In this document: positions 9,185 through 21,026 of the stretch, piece after piece
Layout: each line of letters starts with the position of its first letter
Numbering within the stretch: the stretch's first letter is position 1
Made by a program: the position numbers and the translations under genes
From: Phialocephala subalpina
Lineage: Eukaryota > Ascomycota > Leotiomycetes > Helotiales > Mollisiaceae
DNA: 64,000 bases
Direction of reading: 5' to 3'
Assembly: GCA_900073065.1 (NCBI GenBank)
Contig: FJOG01000007.1
Coordinates: 839,745-903,744 of the forward strand
Notes under the pieces: model-generated
Database searches by the model: none
Told to the model about the DNA's origin: nothing
Seen by the model: the letters and a program-made list of their open reading frames with translations, nothing else

Positions 9185-10373
9185 TCACAAATCATCAATG
9201 AGTGGAGAAAGTCCCTGTGCACTCCCAATCTTATCCTCAAAGAAGAACCGTAGCCTCTCAACCGCTGCCCGGTCTATCATCCATTTGCTGAACTTAGTTG
9301 GATCCGTACCATTCATCTCCATGATACCAGGGTAGCCTGCTGGTGCCGGAGCATCCCTCCTCGTGCTCCAGCCTCCCCCCTGATGTTCCAAACTTAACAT
9401 CCAGCTGTGGAGCAATTTGGCACTTTCAGGATGAGGGGCGTCTTTGAGGATAGCGCCAGTTTGCGGCCAGGAGACGAATGTGCCGTCAGTAGGGAAGGAT
9501 ATGTTCATGGGCGAAGATGGTGCCAATCCAATAGATGAAGTGAAGGTTGCCGTGTAAGTACCGTTGGATGCGCCAACCAGAGTTGCGGGTGTTGCTGTCC
9601 CTCGAACCCAACGTGGGTTCTGAGCGAGTAGAGCCTCAAACCAGGAGTATCCATATTGCTTCAAGCTGTGGGCCGAGATTAGAAGTGCGCTGTTGATCAT
9701 TCTTGGACGACGTACATTAGATCGAATTGGTACAGAACCGCATCATCATCGTTGGGGTAAGTCAGGACCAATTTATCCTTGAATTGAGGCTTCAAGAAAT
9801 CAGTATATTCTTTTGGTGCACTCGAAGCGTTGACATAGTTGCTATTCCAGCTTTCGGACCATGCGATAATAAACAATCCCATGTAGGCACCATCGGCATC
9901 TTTGAACTCATCGTAGACACCTAAGATTTCTTAGCATTTTGAAACCTCGGATAAAGTCTGACGAATGACTTACTCTCATAACCTAGCGGCTTGTATGGCA
10001 GTAGGGCATCCTCATCTTTCCATCTTGGAAAGTCATTCAGGGTTTGCAGGATGATGCTATCAACATAGACATTGTTCGTTGCCAGTTGACGGTCGAGGTT
10101 CACGTCATGGTATTTGCTGAGATCCACCGTAATGTTGAGTGTCATGCCAGGAAAGCGGGCCTCGAACGCCGTCTTCAGAAAGTCCTGTTGATTTTTCTCG
10201 TCGCCACCGTGCCATACGGTGAGTGTTCCGCCCTCTTTCAGTGCTGCTTGGTAAATCTCATCGATAGTTCGAGTCTCGACTTCAACTGCATTGTTGAATG
10301 CCAATTGAGGATTGTACGCAGAAACGAGAGAGGTAATGCTGGCGAAAAGGGTCACGAACTTTGAGAGAGACAT
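9185..10373 (-). CDS. Secreted periplasmic-binding-protein-like (Fe3+/solute-binding type II fold)
   Basis: Exons 10373-9974, 9920-9716 and 9665-9185 join to 361 residues; introns are 53 and 50 nt with GTAAGT and GTACGT donors. The start at 10373 is chosen because it places a clean signal peptide first (MSLSKFVTLFASITSLVSA); the open frame runs 20 codons further up without one. The mature protein resembles the bacterial ABC-type Fe3+/extracellular solute-binding family (type II periplasmic-binding fold). It shows an N-terminal TLTVWHGGDEKNQQDFLKTA strand-helix, then VDLSKYHDVNLDRQL, an aromatic hinge region, and QNPRWVRGTATPATLVGAS. Bacterial relatives deliver ligand to an ABC importer. Fungi have no periplasm, so a wall-associated or scavenging role is inferred. 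No partner transporter gene is nearby. Confidence 0.8.
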
Positions 10374-10839
10374 GATGAAGATGAATGTCGATTGACTGCC
10401 ATGCAATCTCAAAGCAAAAGGCCATGATGGCACTTAAGTATTCATTCATCCATATATCTAATCTCCTGACTATCATATTTCCTTGTCGATGTTTTGTAAG
10501 AATTATAAAATATCCATACCTCATCACGGCTCCCACCGCCAGGAGAAATAAGCATAAATTGATCCCAGTAACGACGGGCAGCTCGAGCATTGAATTTGTT
10601 GAATGCAGCGGGGCAAATACGAAGTAGCGGGGGTCATTCTTCGGCGATGCAAGTAAACCTTAGCACTGCTTGGTAAACAATTGGAAATGGAGATACCTTC
10701 GTACATCGCGTGATTGACAGGATCCACTCCCTAATTAAGGCTGGTCTCGGGTGGGGACTGGGTGGCGGATTAAGGGGGCTCAAGCGAGTTCTTGCGATCG
10801 AATGAGGAGGTGTCCGAGTGCTTGGCAGAAGCATGGCTA

Positions 10840-11001
10840 CGAAGTACAGGGCCTTTTAATTGTTAGGCGAGTGTAGATTCGTCCAAATACTGTCGAAAAA
10901 CCGAGTGGTCTGCCCAATCACCTGTCCAGATCTTCTCTTTCTGGTCTGTAATTGGGTAATCTGGGTGGCGATGTTTAACAATTAAAAGGCCCTGTACTTC
11001 G
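10840..11001. mobile_element. MITE with 26-bp perfect TIRs and TA target duplication
   Basis: The arms CGAAGTACAGGGCC... (10840-10865) and their exact reverse complement (10976-11001) enclose 110 bp. TA flanks both sides (10838-10839 and 11002-11003). There is no coding capacity. Length and TA duplication fit a non-autonomous Tc1/mariner-type MITE. The termini differ from those of the pogo element at 4702, so that element is not obviously its source. Confidence 0.8.
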
Positions 11002-11311
11002 TATACTTAAGGTTAAAGTTCGGCACTCATTGCCATCGGCCGAGAGTCCGGATCCGGAGTCTTCGAACTCCTTAAAAATTCCATTTCCGCTCCTCCCTAT
11101 TTCGCCAGCTCGAAGACCTGCTGCTCTCACTACTATCAACCACTCAACACGCTTCCTTGATTCTAGCAAATTAGGAATCGCCTCTTAAGTTGCTCAGTGA
11201 TAACAAGGACAGCGTCATCGTCTTGACCAACTATTGTCCGCGTTGAGGTAGTGAATCGTGAAAGTCCAGGTAAGGCTGGGAGAATGAAAACGCTGAGATT
11301 GCCCCTGCACC

Positions 11312-14300
11312 TCATTCAATCATACGAGGGTCCATATTCGCCATATTCGCCATATTCCCATTCTGCATCTGCCTCGTCACATACGCTCCCTGCACCTGAC
11401 GAGTATTCAACATGTCCTGCGCACTCAATTCACCCATCCTATTTTCATGCCTAAACCCATCCTTCTGCATCTCCAAATAATTCGCCTGCCCTTGCTGCTC
11501 AATTTGCTGATTTCCACTCCGAGTTTGCTGATGGAAGTCAATGTTATTCCTATCCATCCGCGAATGATTTTCAATCCTTCCTGCTGTGTGCAGTGTCTTC
11601 AGGTTTTGGTAGTCCGTTGCGCGTTGGTAGTCGAAATCGATGTGGTGTCGTTGCTGCTGAGTGTCGTTCTCGATTCTGCCTCGTGTGTGGAGAGTATCTA
11701 ACATTTGCAGATCAGATCTTTGTTGGAAGCCGAGTTTCTGTTGGTCTGTTGCTTGCTGGAAGCCTAGTTTCTCGCGATGTGTATGTTGGAGGTAGTTCAG
11801 GTTCGTGCTTAACTTCTCTTCTAAGTTCTGCTGCTGAACTTGGCCCATCCTCCTTTCGGTCGCCACTTGATGGGCGCGATCGTATTGAGTCAAGTCGAAC
11901 TTGTCGGACAGGTTCTGATTCTGGATCTGTCCCATTCTATGCTCTGTTTCCAGTTGGTGGCTGCGATCCTGTTGTGTCATTTGAAGCTTGTTGTACATCG
12001 TGTTCTGTTCGATTTGACCTAGACCGGCGCGTGTGTCCATCTCGATCTGTCCCTGAGTTCTGTGCGTGTTGAGTCGATCTTGGTTCCGAGCAAACTCGTG
12101 CTGATTCATTTCGCCTTGGGTATTGATCATACGTTCGTCAGCTGAGGACTGGTACTGTAATTGTCCCTGTCGATTCTGGTCTTCGAGCACGTTCCTCTTT
12201 TGCCTTGAATTCATCTCGATGTCTGCAAGCTGGTGGGTCATTTGAACCCGTCCTGTGTTCATCTCATTGGTGTACTGCAGTCTGTGATCGAGATCACCAC
12301 GATTAACACCACTCCTTGCTTCCTGAAACCTGAGCTCGTTGATTTCTTGTTGGTGTCTCATTTCCAGCTCGTTTTCGATACCTCCCAGTCTGAGGTTCTG
12401 CTGTGCTTCGAGACCAGTATACCGCACCTCTTGTTCCTGACCGAGGTAGTTGATTTTCTGTTCCTGGGTCCGACTTTCATGTTCCAATTGCGCTTCTCGA
12501 CTTTGTTGCTGGAAGCCAAATTTGGTTCCGTGCTGGGCAGCTTCAATGTTCACCTTCATCACATTTGCGGCTGCCATCTCTCCTAGCCGACGATCGAAAA
12601 GTTCTTCTTGATGCATGAGCGTAATGCCGTGCTCCCTGTCCCTTAACTTTGTAGTTAAAATGTGAGCATCAAGGACATGCGACGACTGTTGATGTCCCAA
12701 GTCTTCTCGTTGTTCCATCAACAAGAGATGTTGTCTCTGACTCAAAAGCTGTCTATTGGCCACTTCCTGATCTTGCATCCGGAGTCTTCGTGCAAAGTCT
12801 TCTTCCTGCTCTTCGATTCTACTTGATCGAATCCACTTTTTGTGATCCAAATCCAGTAATCGCTGTGGCATTCCAACAGCATCCTTAGGCTGCTGCATAC
12901 GCTCTTTCGCATAGTACCGGTCTTCAGCGCTGAAGAGTTTGAGTATTGCCAGTACCTCGTTGGCGACGGTTTCTATTTTCCAGGATCTTGTAGTCAGTAT
13001 AGTTCTTCCAGACGATTAGGAATGTCCTTAGAGAAAGACAACATTCGCGAAGAGTAACCCATATTTCAAGGGTTCAAAGATGGTATCGAAAGGAAAAGAT
13101 TGCTTTGAGAAGGGGAGACTTACCAGGCTGTTGGATTATACCCTTCTTGATGTACATTGTTGGAGAGTAGAAGTAGTCCCCTTCTTCGTAGACATTCTGC
13201 GGGTCGTTCAAGTCCTTCCAGGAGAACACTTGAATGAGCGCTGTGACCACTGGGCATGGATTGGCGTTCTCCATAGCCATGAAAAAAGCCGTCCTGCCAC
13301 AACACTTCGCCAGAGGCTCAGCCTTGGCTTTAAGCAACTCATTGAGAGTTTCGTCGAGTTCCACTGGATCCTTAGACCCCTTGCAGGAGGCGCATAGCTC
13401 ACATAGCGGATTGTTGCCTCCGAATCTCAGAGATGGGACGTGTATGCTGTGACCGGACTTCACAAGCAATTTCACAGCGTCTGCATGAAGCTCTCTCGCA
13501 GCTTCATGAAGACTGCCATCATTACGAGGAGGATTCTTCTTCAAGATAGAATTCATCGCTGGAATGTCGCCATTGCGAGCTGCGTAGCATAAAGGTGTTC
13601 TGTCATTGGCATCCTTGTGGATTACACTGGCGCCACGGTCGATCAATGTCGAGACAATTGATGCTCTTCCTCTCCCGGCAGCGAGAATGAGCGCACATGC
13701 TCGAGAGCGATCCGCGATGAAGTTGACCTTGGCTGTGACCAATTAGCACGGATATACGACTAAAGATTGACATCTGGAACTTACCACTGTACTGTAGCAG
13801 AATAGTTATCACATCGTCCGAACAGTCTTTCTCGAGAGCCACGAGAAGAGGCGAAAGTTGATCAGAGATAGGAACACCTTTGACAAACATTTCCCAGCCA
13901 ATGGTCGCAGACAAGTCAGCGCCAAGATCGCATACTTCCTTCACTAGACGAGCAGAGGTCGGGTAATTGTTCAGGCAATAGAAGAGCAACGGAAGGCCGA
14001 GGTCCGAATTATTGTTGACATCTGGTTTCTGAGGTATGCATTCATTCTCACTCACGGCCTTGAAAAGGCAAAACACCTTTTCTTCGTCATGGCGGCTCGT
14101 CAAAGCAGCTTGCAGACTCATATAAAGTGAACAGGGGTCAGGATCCTTCTGTAGCAGCATCTCAAAAATATCTTGCCTCGCATTCCGGTTAGCAAGCTGT
14201 AGAGCTTTGCCGTGACCATAATTCACGTCTGCGCCGTGTTGCAGGAGTAGCGCAAGTAGCTCTGGTGAAGCCACACCATCTATGGCATGGGAAACGGCGG

Positions 14301-17300
14301 TAACGAGTGCAAAATGCACGCTCTCGTCTGCAGATCCACGCTGGAGAAGGGTTGCGACTAGCAAGAAGTTGTCGCTATCTAGCCACAATGTGCTCGAAGA
14401 TGTCATGGTATCGAAAGCCTTGGTGAAGGTCGAAGGCTCGTCCACCACTTGGGCGAGGATATTGACAGCAGCTTTATCTCCGAACTGTGCAGCCTTCACT
14501 AGGCCAGCATGGGCAGAGTCACCGTTGGCTCCCAGATCCACGAGCATTTGCAAAATGTTATGTGCGTCTGAATTGAACAGCCAGCCACCACCAATGCTGG
14601 AAGTGTCTTGGCCATCGGTCGCAAGTAAAGCATCAAGTGCGAGCGAGACGGTGCCGAAGTTATCCTTGTCGATGTTGTCGGTCAGGAAGGAGACAAGGTC
14701 GAGTCGAAACAATCTGGCACTGTTGATTAAGGCATCGTCGACCGAGTCTCCTCGAGCGCCCTTCTTGGCCAGAATGTGTACGACTTTCGACCCGTCTTCC
14801 GAGGTCCACGTGTTGGCATTGCGAGTTGCTGCCGTGAATGCCTTGGCACACATATCTTCATTTGCATTTTGGGAAAGAATCTCCACAACGGGAACATTAT
14901 GGGCTTCTGCAGCTGAGATGAGAGCAATCTCAACGGCATCTCTAGCAACGTTGTCGGTGTGAAGGAACTTGAGAAGAGGGAGGTGAATTGGCGAAAGCCA
15001 AGTCTGATTCGATGATGCTGCGCGGAATGCGTGGGTGTGAGAATCCGGATTTGCGATGTGAGGTTTGAGGAGTGTAACTGCCTCGAGATCAAGAGCTTTC
15101 GATGCGGCAAGGTACGCTTTGTCAACTGGTTCCCCGTTTGCACCATGGTCTAGGAGAAACTCAATCAAGTCGAGAGAGCGAAGCCATTCGATTTTGCCTT
15201 CAGTCGCAGCAGCAAGGGCCTTCGAATATACTTCTGGACGATCAACCTTGGCGGCTAGCATCTTTGCAGATGCCAGATCAAGAGCCTGGGCACCTTTGAT
15301 CAACGTAGACTCAACAGCATCTCCATCGGCGCCTGCATCAAGAAGAAACTTGACCAGACGGAGTGCAGAGAGCCATTCAGATTTTGTGCTCGCAGCTCGT
15401 GAGAGAGCCTCGCTGAAAACCGAGGGTTCCGTAACGTGAGGGCGTAAAAGCTGCACAGCATCAAAATGCAAGTACTGGCTTGCTTGGATGAAGGCTTTGT
15501 TGACGTTGGCCGGAGACGGTTCTCGATCCAGCAAATCATTGGTGATTCGAAGTCCTTCCGGGCATAGCCAGGCTTTCCCAAGTCCAGTCATAGATGTGAA
15601 AGCAGCCGTTACCACGGATGCAGAGTTGTTCAAGTCCAACACATTCCGCAGCGCATCGATATCGAGCACAGTTGTCGCTTTGGATACTGCCACTTCAACT
15701 ATTTTGGAAGATGTCCCATTTTCCATGAGGAATTGGGTGATTCGAAGTCCATTGGGAACGCGCCACAATTCTTCATCTAGTAGCATTGCTCGAAGAACAT
15801 CGTCTGCGACTTGGCGGAAACGTGGAGACTGCGACAAGACTTTGAGTCCTTCGATATCCAGGATCTTCGCCATCTCAACAGCAGCGACTGCAAGAACTTC
15901 TGTCGAAACTCCTGACTTGACTAAGGTGGAAGCGATGGCGAGCTGCTCCGAAGAAAGTTGGCCAGGTTTCTGTCGTGTCAGAGCTTTGAATGCTGCTGGG
16001 ATTGCGATGGCCACAGCAGGGCTTTCGAGGAACACATCTAGTGCGTCGTATTGAGATACTTTTGCCGCGTAAGATGCAGCCTCTTCAACTGCAAGTCCCT
16101 TTGCTCCCTCGCCGAGAAGGTATCTGGTCACGTGGAGCCCTTCAACTGAAGTCCATCTCTCATTGTCCGACACGAGGGAACTGAAAGCTATCTCGACCGC
16201 TTTGCTCTTGTCGTCGCATGCAGGTAGAATCAACTGAAGCGCTGGTACATTGAATGCCTTCGTAGCTCCCTCGATGAGCTTGTGTATCGATGGACCCGAA
16301 ATGCCCTTACTTAGCAGATAGTTGACGAAATCCAAGCCTTTGGGAGATAGCCATGTGTCTCCAACAAGATCAACAGCACCGATAGCGATGTCGTGGAGAT
16401 AAGAGTTTTTGTACGGCGCCAGTGCTTTGACTACACCCACGTCGTAGCTGGAAGCTGAGAGGCGGGCGACATGCTCCACATCGTCCTTGCTCAACCCATT
16501 TTCAAGCAGGTGAGACAGTATCGCGCGGCTATCGGGTGAGCTGAGTGGTTCCGAATGATTCATGAGCCCTTGGAACGCTGCGTGCTTTGCGAGGCTTCCT
16601 TGGGACAGTCCGGTGATCAACTTTACACCGGCTAAGCTATGAGCTTTTGCAGCTGCCCTGGCCACGTTTCCCACTGCAACGTCCGACACACTTTTGCTGA
16701 GTAGTAATTTTATTGCAGACGATCCCTCACCGGATGTCAAGAGATCCTCTTTCTGAGCAATCAAGCCTAGAGAGTCCGAGAATGCATCATCCGAAGAAAC
16801 ATAGGCGAGGAAATTGTTCATCCCCTTGACGTCTCCTACGGATGCAGCCTGCACAAATGCTTGATCAACAATAGGGCCGTTGAGGCCTTTTTGAAGGAGA
16901 AATTGGATCACTTCGAGTCGAACCCCTTGTAAAGCGACGACAGCCTCTTTATCACCGAGGACAATCTCGAAGGCGGACAGGGCAACAGAACGGTCGGAAA
17001 TATATTGGTAGAGCGCGTTGACCCATTCGAGATTGAGAGTCTGGGCAGCTCGCACAAATGTCTCGTCAATCACATTCCCTTTAGCTCCATTCTTTAGAAG
17101 GGATTGAACTACTGACAGACTGTCCCTGTCCAGAGGCGCGGTGTCATGCGCTAGAAGCTCTTGCAGGGCATCAGAGTAGAGTTTGTTAGATGTCAAGTGA
17201 TTCGCGAAGAGGCGCGCCCAGTGTCGATTGCGTGCCTTGACACCAGCAATGAAAGACCCATCTGCCCATGTCCCTGCGCGACAATTTTTGACCAGCAATT

Positions 17301-19824
17301 TCACCATAGGTACACTTTCCCCGTCGAGTTTCTGCCAATCCGTGCGAGAACTGAGTACAGCTTTAAGTGGCTGGAGAATGCTGTCCTTATCGTCGACGGT
17401 GGAGAGCAACCTCTCAACGACTGGTAGATCGAGATTCAACGCAGGCGGTACCAAGTTCTCGGCAACCGAGCTGTCAAGTTTTGCTCCTCTTCCTACGAGT
17501 AGCTGAACAACAGGACCAGCGTAGCGATCTTCTTTCAGAACTTTCGGCAGCGCCGCGTCAAGGGAGGCTTTCTCTAACCCCGCACCTATCAACATCTCGA
17601 GTATTACATGCCGGGTTTTGTTACGAAGTAAAAGCGCTTCCTGGAATGCGTACTTCAATGACGGTTTGAATGTTTCGACAGATAACAATGCTGCAAGTGT
17701 CTTGGGGTCAGACCGCCTGATGCAATATTGCAATGGTGTTCCCAGACCATGATTAGGCGAAGCTCCCCAGCGAAGGAGAAGTTTGGTCAGACCCAAGGCA
17801 ACCTCCGTGGAACCACACTGCGTGGCGTCGAGGAGAAGATCGTTTGCGGGTATGGCACTCTTGGCACAGCCATACAGAATCTCGAAAATCTTCTGCATGT
17901 AAGGTAGCCTGTATGGCAGGTGGCCGTCCTTGCTTTCAGCAAGCGCAAAAAGCTTTCGCACCTGGTTCCAAATTGAAATGAATGTTTGGGGTGGTGGGGG
18001 ACTCTGGGCTAGCATAATTTCTAAGATATCCAGTCTCTGAAATTGCACTGCTCTGACAATGGCTTTGCCTTCGGCGTACTCCAGAGAGGCCTTGGTGAGA
18101 AGTACCTTCACTTTCTGGAGATTTTGAGAGCCTTTATCAATAGCGAAGGCTAATTCATGGTCAACTGCCTGCCCAGATGCCCCTGCATCAAGGAGTATAG
18201 ACCAGATTTCCAACTTTGCTGGATCTGAGTCGACCAAACCTAAACTGGTATGTGAAACGGCTGTGTTGAGGATTTTCTTCGTGGGCTTGGCAGTCATCAA
18301 TAACCCAACGACTGCAGGACTTGCCGCGTCAATCGCCAGAAGAAGTGCGGCTCCCTCGGAATAACTCGCTTTCGCACCAGCAGTGGTGATGAGGAGATTG
18401 ATCAAAGTCATCATGTTAGGACTTTCCATCTGCTCAGAGGAACAGCATTCTACCAGCATTTGAGAGGCATACTCCCCAGAGACACCTAAACCTAATGTCA
18501 GAAGCTCTGAGATGATTGGGTGGGTGGCCTCGGCATCAGAAGGATAATCTTTGACGAGTTTTAGATGTACTCCATTATTGACATAGTCTGCAAATGATCT
18601 GTTGTTGCTCGACCGTAGTACATCCAGGGCCAAAGTGAAGTTCCTCGTATCGATAGCAAATTGAAACAATCTTGGTGCGGGAAAGGTGCTGTGCTGAAAT
18701 GCTGAACATTCGGTCAAGATAGAAATAATGTCCAGTTCCTGCGTTGTGATAAACGGTACCAGAGCCTTGCTCATTCGAGGTCCAGAGGCGCCGCCGTAGA
18801 GAAGAAGTTTCAGAAAAGACTTTTGATTTTCGTGGGTCCAAGATCCTATGAGACCAGTCGCATCGTCTAGATGGCTCGATGAAACGGGATTCTTTGCCAG
18901 TGTCACGATAGCCAGTGCGAAAGCATACTTCTTTGATGAGATAGCGGCTTTTAACGCGTTGGCATGACTAAAGTTCGCATCAGCTCCTCTCAGCAGCAGC
19001 ATACAAGTATTCCGTAGAGAGCTGCCGGAAGCCGCTTTCAGAAGCCCGTGGCTCAGAAATTCGACATTGGTGACAAGTGGTGACAACAACAGTAACTCGA
19101 CGAGTTCCTCCGATCCGGATGATATCAAGTCGAAAGTTTGATCTTGGCAAAGTTCTGGGTTGGCTCCATATTCTAACAATGCTCTGATGCGTACAATATC
19201 GTCGGGACGGTCTCTTAGTGTAGCGGCGAGTGACGCATCGAGAGACCTTTGAGAGGCCCTGCCCAGGAACAATCGCCAGATGTCGAGAGAGCGAGATTGA
19301 GCGGCCTTTGTGAAGAGGTCGTCAAGCGTTGGGATCGTTTGCCCCCTTTTTTCCTTGGTATTACTCGATCCACCCGTTTCCGCAATCTGGAGCAGTCCCT
19401 CAACGATGACATTTGGCTTCTGACCTGCCAGTACCTTGTCTAAAGCCAACAGGGCCTCATCCCTCGTGAAGTCTCTAGAGGATCTTCCAATTAGGGTTCT
19501 TTTCGGTCGCAAGGTCATCAGAAACTCTCCGGCTCCTGTTTTGTCACTAGCATTGAATGTAGCAGCACGCTGATTCGGAAGGGATAATAGGGGTCGTGGG
19601 AGTGCCAGCGGAACTCCAAGTGCAGTCGCTATCTCGTGAAGTTGAGCTTGGAAGTGGGATCTCGAAGTCTCTGACACTGCGTATATGCTGTCTGAAACTG
19701 TGCTCATCGTTGAGCTTCTCAACGGACCGGAATGGCCACGGCGACCCGAACTCGTTGACGAAGCCATCGACGGAACCCGGCCAAAGCCACCCGATGGTGG
19801 TCGTGGATGTCGTGGGGACGCCAT
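11312..19824 (-). CDS. Giant degenerate-ankyrin protein with Gln-rich coiled-coil tail
   Basis: Exons 19824-13785, 13732-13124 and 12972-11312 join in frame to 2,769 residues. The start is the ATG at 19824 (MASPRHPRP); the frame above it has only non-ATG codons. After a Ser/Arg/Pro-rich N-terminus, residues of about 150-2,000 are highly degenerate ankyrin units. Many sit in a double-length repeat of about 70 residues with a recurring pattern W-L-x-x-x-x-L-x-x-V-x-F-L-L-D-x-G-A-x-G-x-x-V-D. More canonical ankyrin repeats follow around the introns (RTPLCYAARNGDIPAMN and DGSLHEAAREL). The last 530 residues are an extended Gln/Arg/Glu/His-rich coiled coil with internal repeats (such as TLHTAGRIENHS) ending in Asn-Met-Ala repeats. 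Probably a cytoplasmic scaffold. No NACHT, kinase or membrane segment seen. Paralogue of the gene at 23723-29152. Intron 2 (151 nt) was placed by phase and is the least certain junction. Confidence 0.85.
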
Positions 19825-21026
19825 TGCCGTAGAATCGGGGTAGCGGCAACACAACCGTGTATGAGGCTCTGCTCACGAAGAGCGATACCTGCCATCAGAT
19901 ATTAGTCTGGACTCGAACTGGGTTTACTACCCTCCAATCACGGGGTCTCGTGAAGACTGGAACACATACCGTACTTGCAGAAAGTCTCTCGGCTGAGGTT
20001 AACAGTAGATGCTAAACATCGGAGTGGGAGAGGAGGATTTTCAGCCTCAGCCGTCCTCAGCGGGGTCTGAGATTTGAGCCTCTTGGTTCCAGCTTGCTGA
20101 ATCTGGGGTGGTACTCTCTCAATGGCCCCCAATGCGCCACATCACGCCCCGTTTCTGAGAGAAGGATCACCTGGACACCATCTTATGCATTTCACCAGTA
20201 AACGCGGGCCAACGTTCAAGCCTGGCTTGGTGCATTCGATCCCAATTGATCCTTCAAAAACCATCTTGTACGGACCGTACGGGAAGGCTAGATGTTCCTG
20301 CGAATAACGCGATCGGGATGTGCAGCTCGAAACGCCTTCTATGTGCCTCGGGTGCGGGTGACAAGTCGTGAGAAGGTTATTCGTTTGCTGTGCCGTGTCT
20401 CCTGTGACCATGAGACGTGCATTGCAGAATATTGATCAGGGTTGTGATGTGGTGTGGAAGTGAAGTGAAAGCCAGCGAGGCTGGGCGAAATGTTAGGCGT
20501 CTGTGTAAGGACACACCCGCGTTTTTATAGGACGACATCGAGCGCACGACCCCGGAGGACTGAAATATCAGGTTACGTAGACGCTTGTCACAACCTGGGG
20601 CAAATTTCGAGCATGATGCTTGTTAAATAGGAATTTTTATACAAACAATCAGAATGAAGTGATCATGGACCACCGACGTTGACAAAAGCTTAATAGCCGA
20701 ACCACCGCTCGGAAGTGCCGAATTTATACTTCCTCGGCTCCGAGTAGGAAAACCCGGAGCCGACGCTAGCGTCTTCCGCAATCTCATACTCGGCCCAATG
20801 ATACTTGAACGTTATTTTCGTGTTTATTTGGTGAGGTATCTAATGCACAACAACGTGCATAATTCTAAACTTTAAAATTTATTTGCTAGTTAAGAGGAGA
20901 ATATTTCACAATTATTTTCTCATTTTTATGAAATAATTCTATAATCTAGTCGTGGTTAAAAGCCATATATAATGCTAAAACTATAGTAAATCTGGTGAGG
21001 TATCGGTAATTTAGTAGCGCACGGTC
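19825..21026. other. Intergenic upstream of giant ankyrin gene 1, partly AT-rich
   Basis: Promoter side of the giant ankyrin gene. From about 20,820 to 21,010 the base composition turns AT-rich. The 12-mer TGGTGAGGTATC occurs twice (near 20,829 and 20,994). CATACTCGG/CCGAGTATG arms near 20,785 and 21,060 form a weak inverted pair. These suggest an old short repeat element, but I cannot define its ends. Confidence 0.4.

Noticed and set aside
11593..12586. Plus-strand open frames opposite the Gln-rich tail
   Set aside because: Antisense shadows; Leu/Val/Cys-rich complement of Gln/Glu codons.
13080..19443. Many plus-strand open frames opposite giant ankyrin gene 1
   Set aside because: Antisense shadows of a long coding exon.
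19825..19854. N-terminal extension MCCRYPDSTA of giant ankyrin 1
   Set aside because: Begins at a TTG; the first ATG is at 19824.
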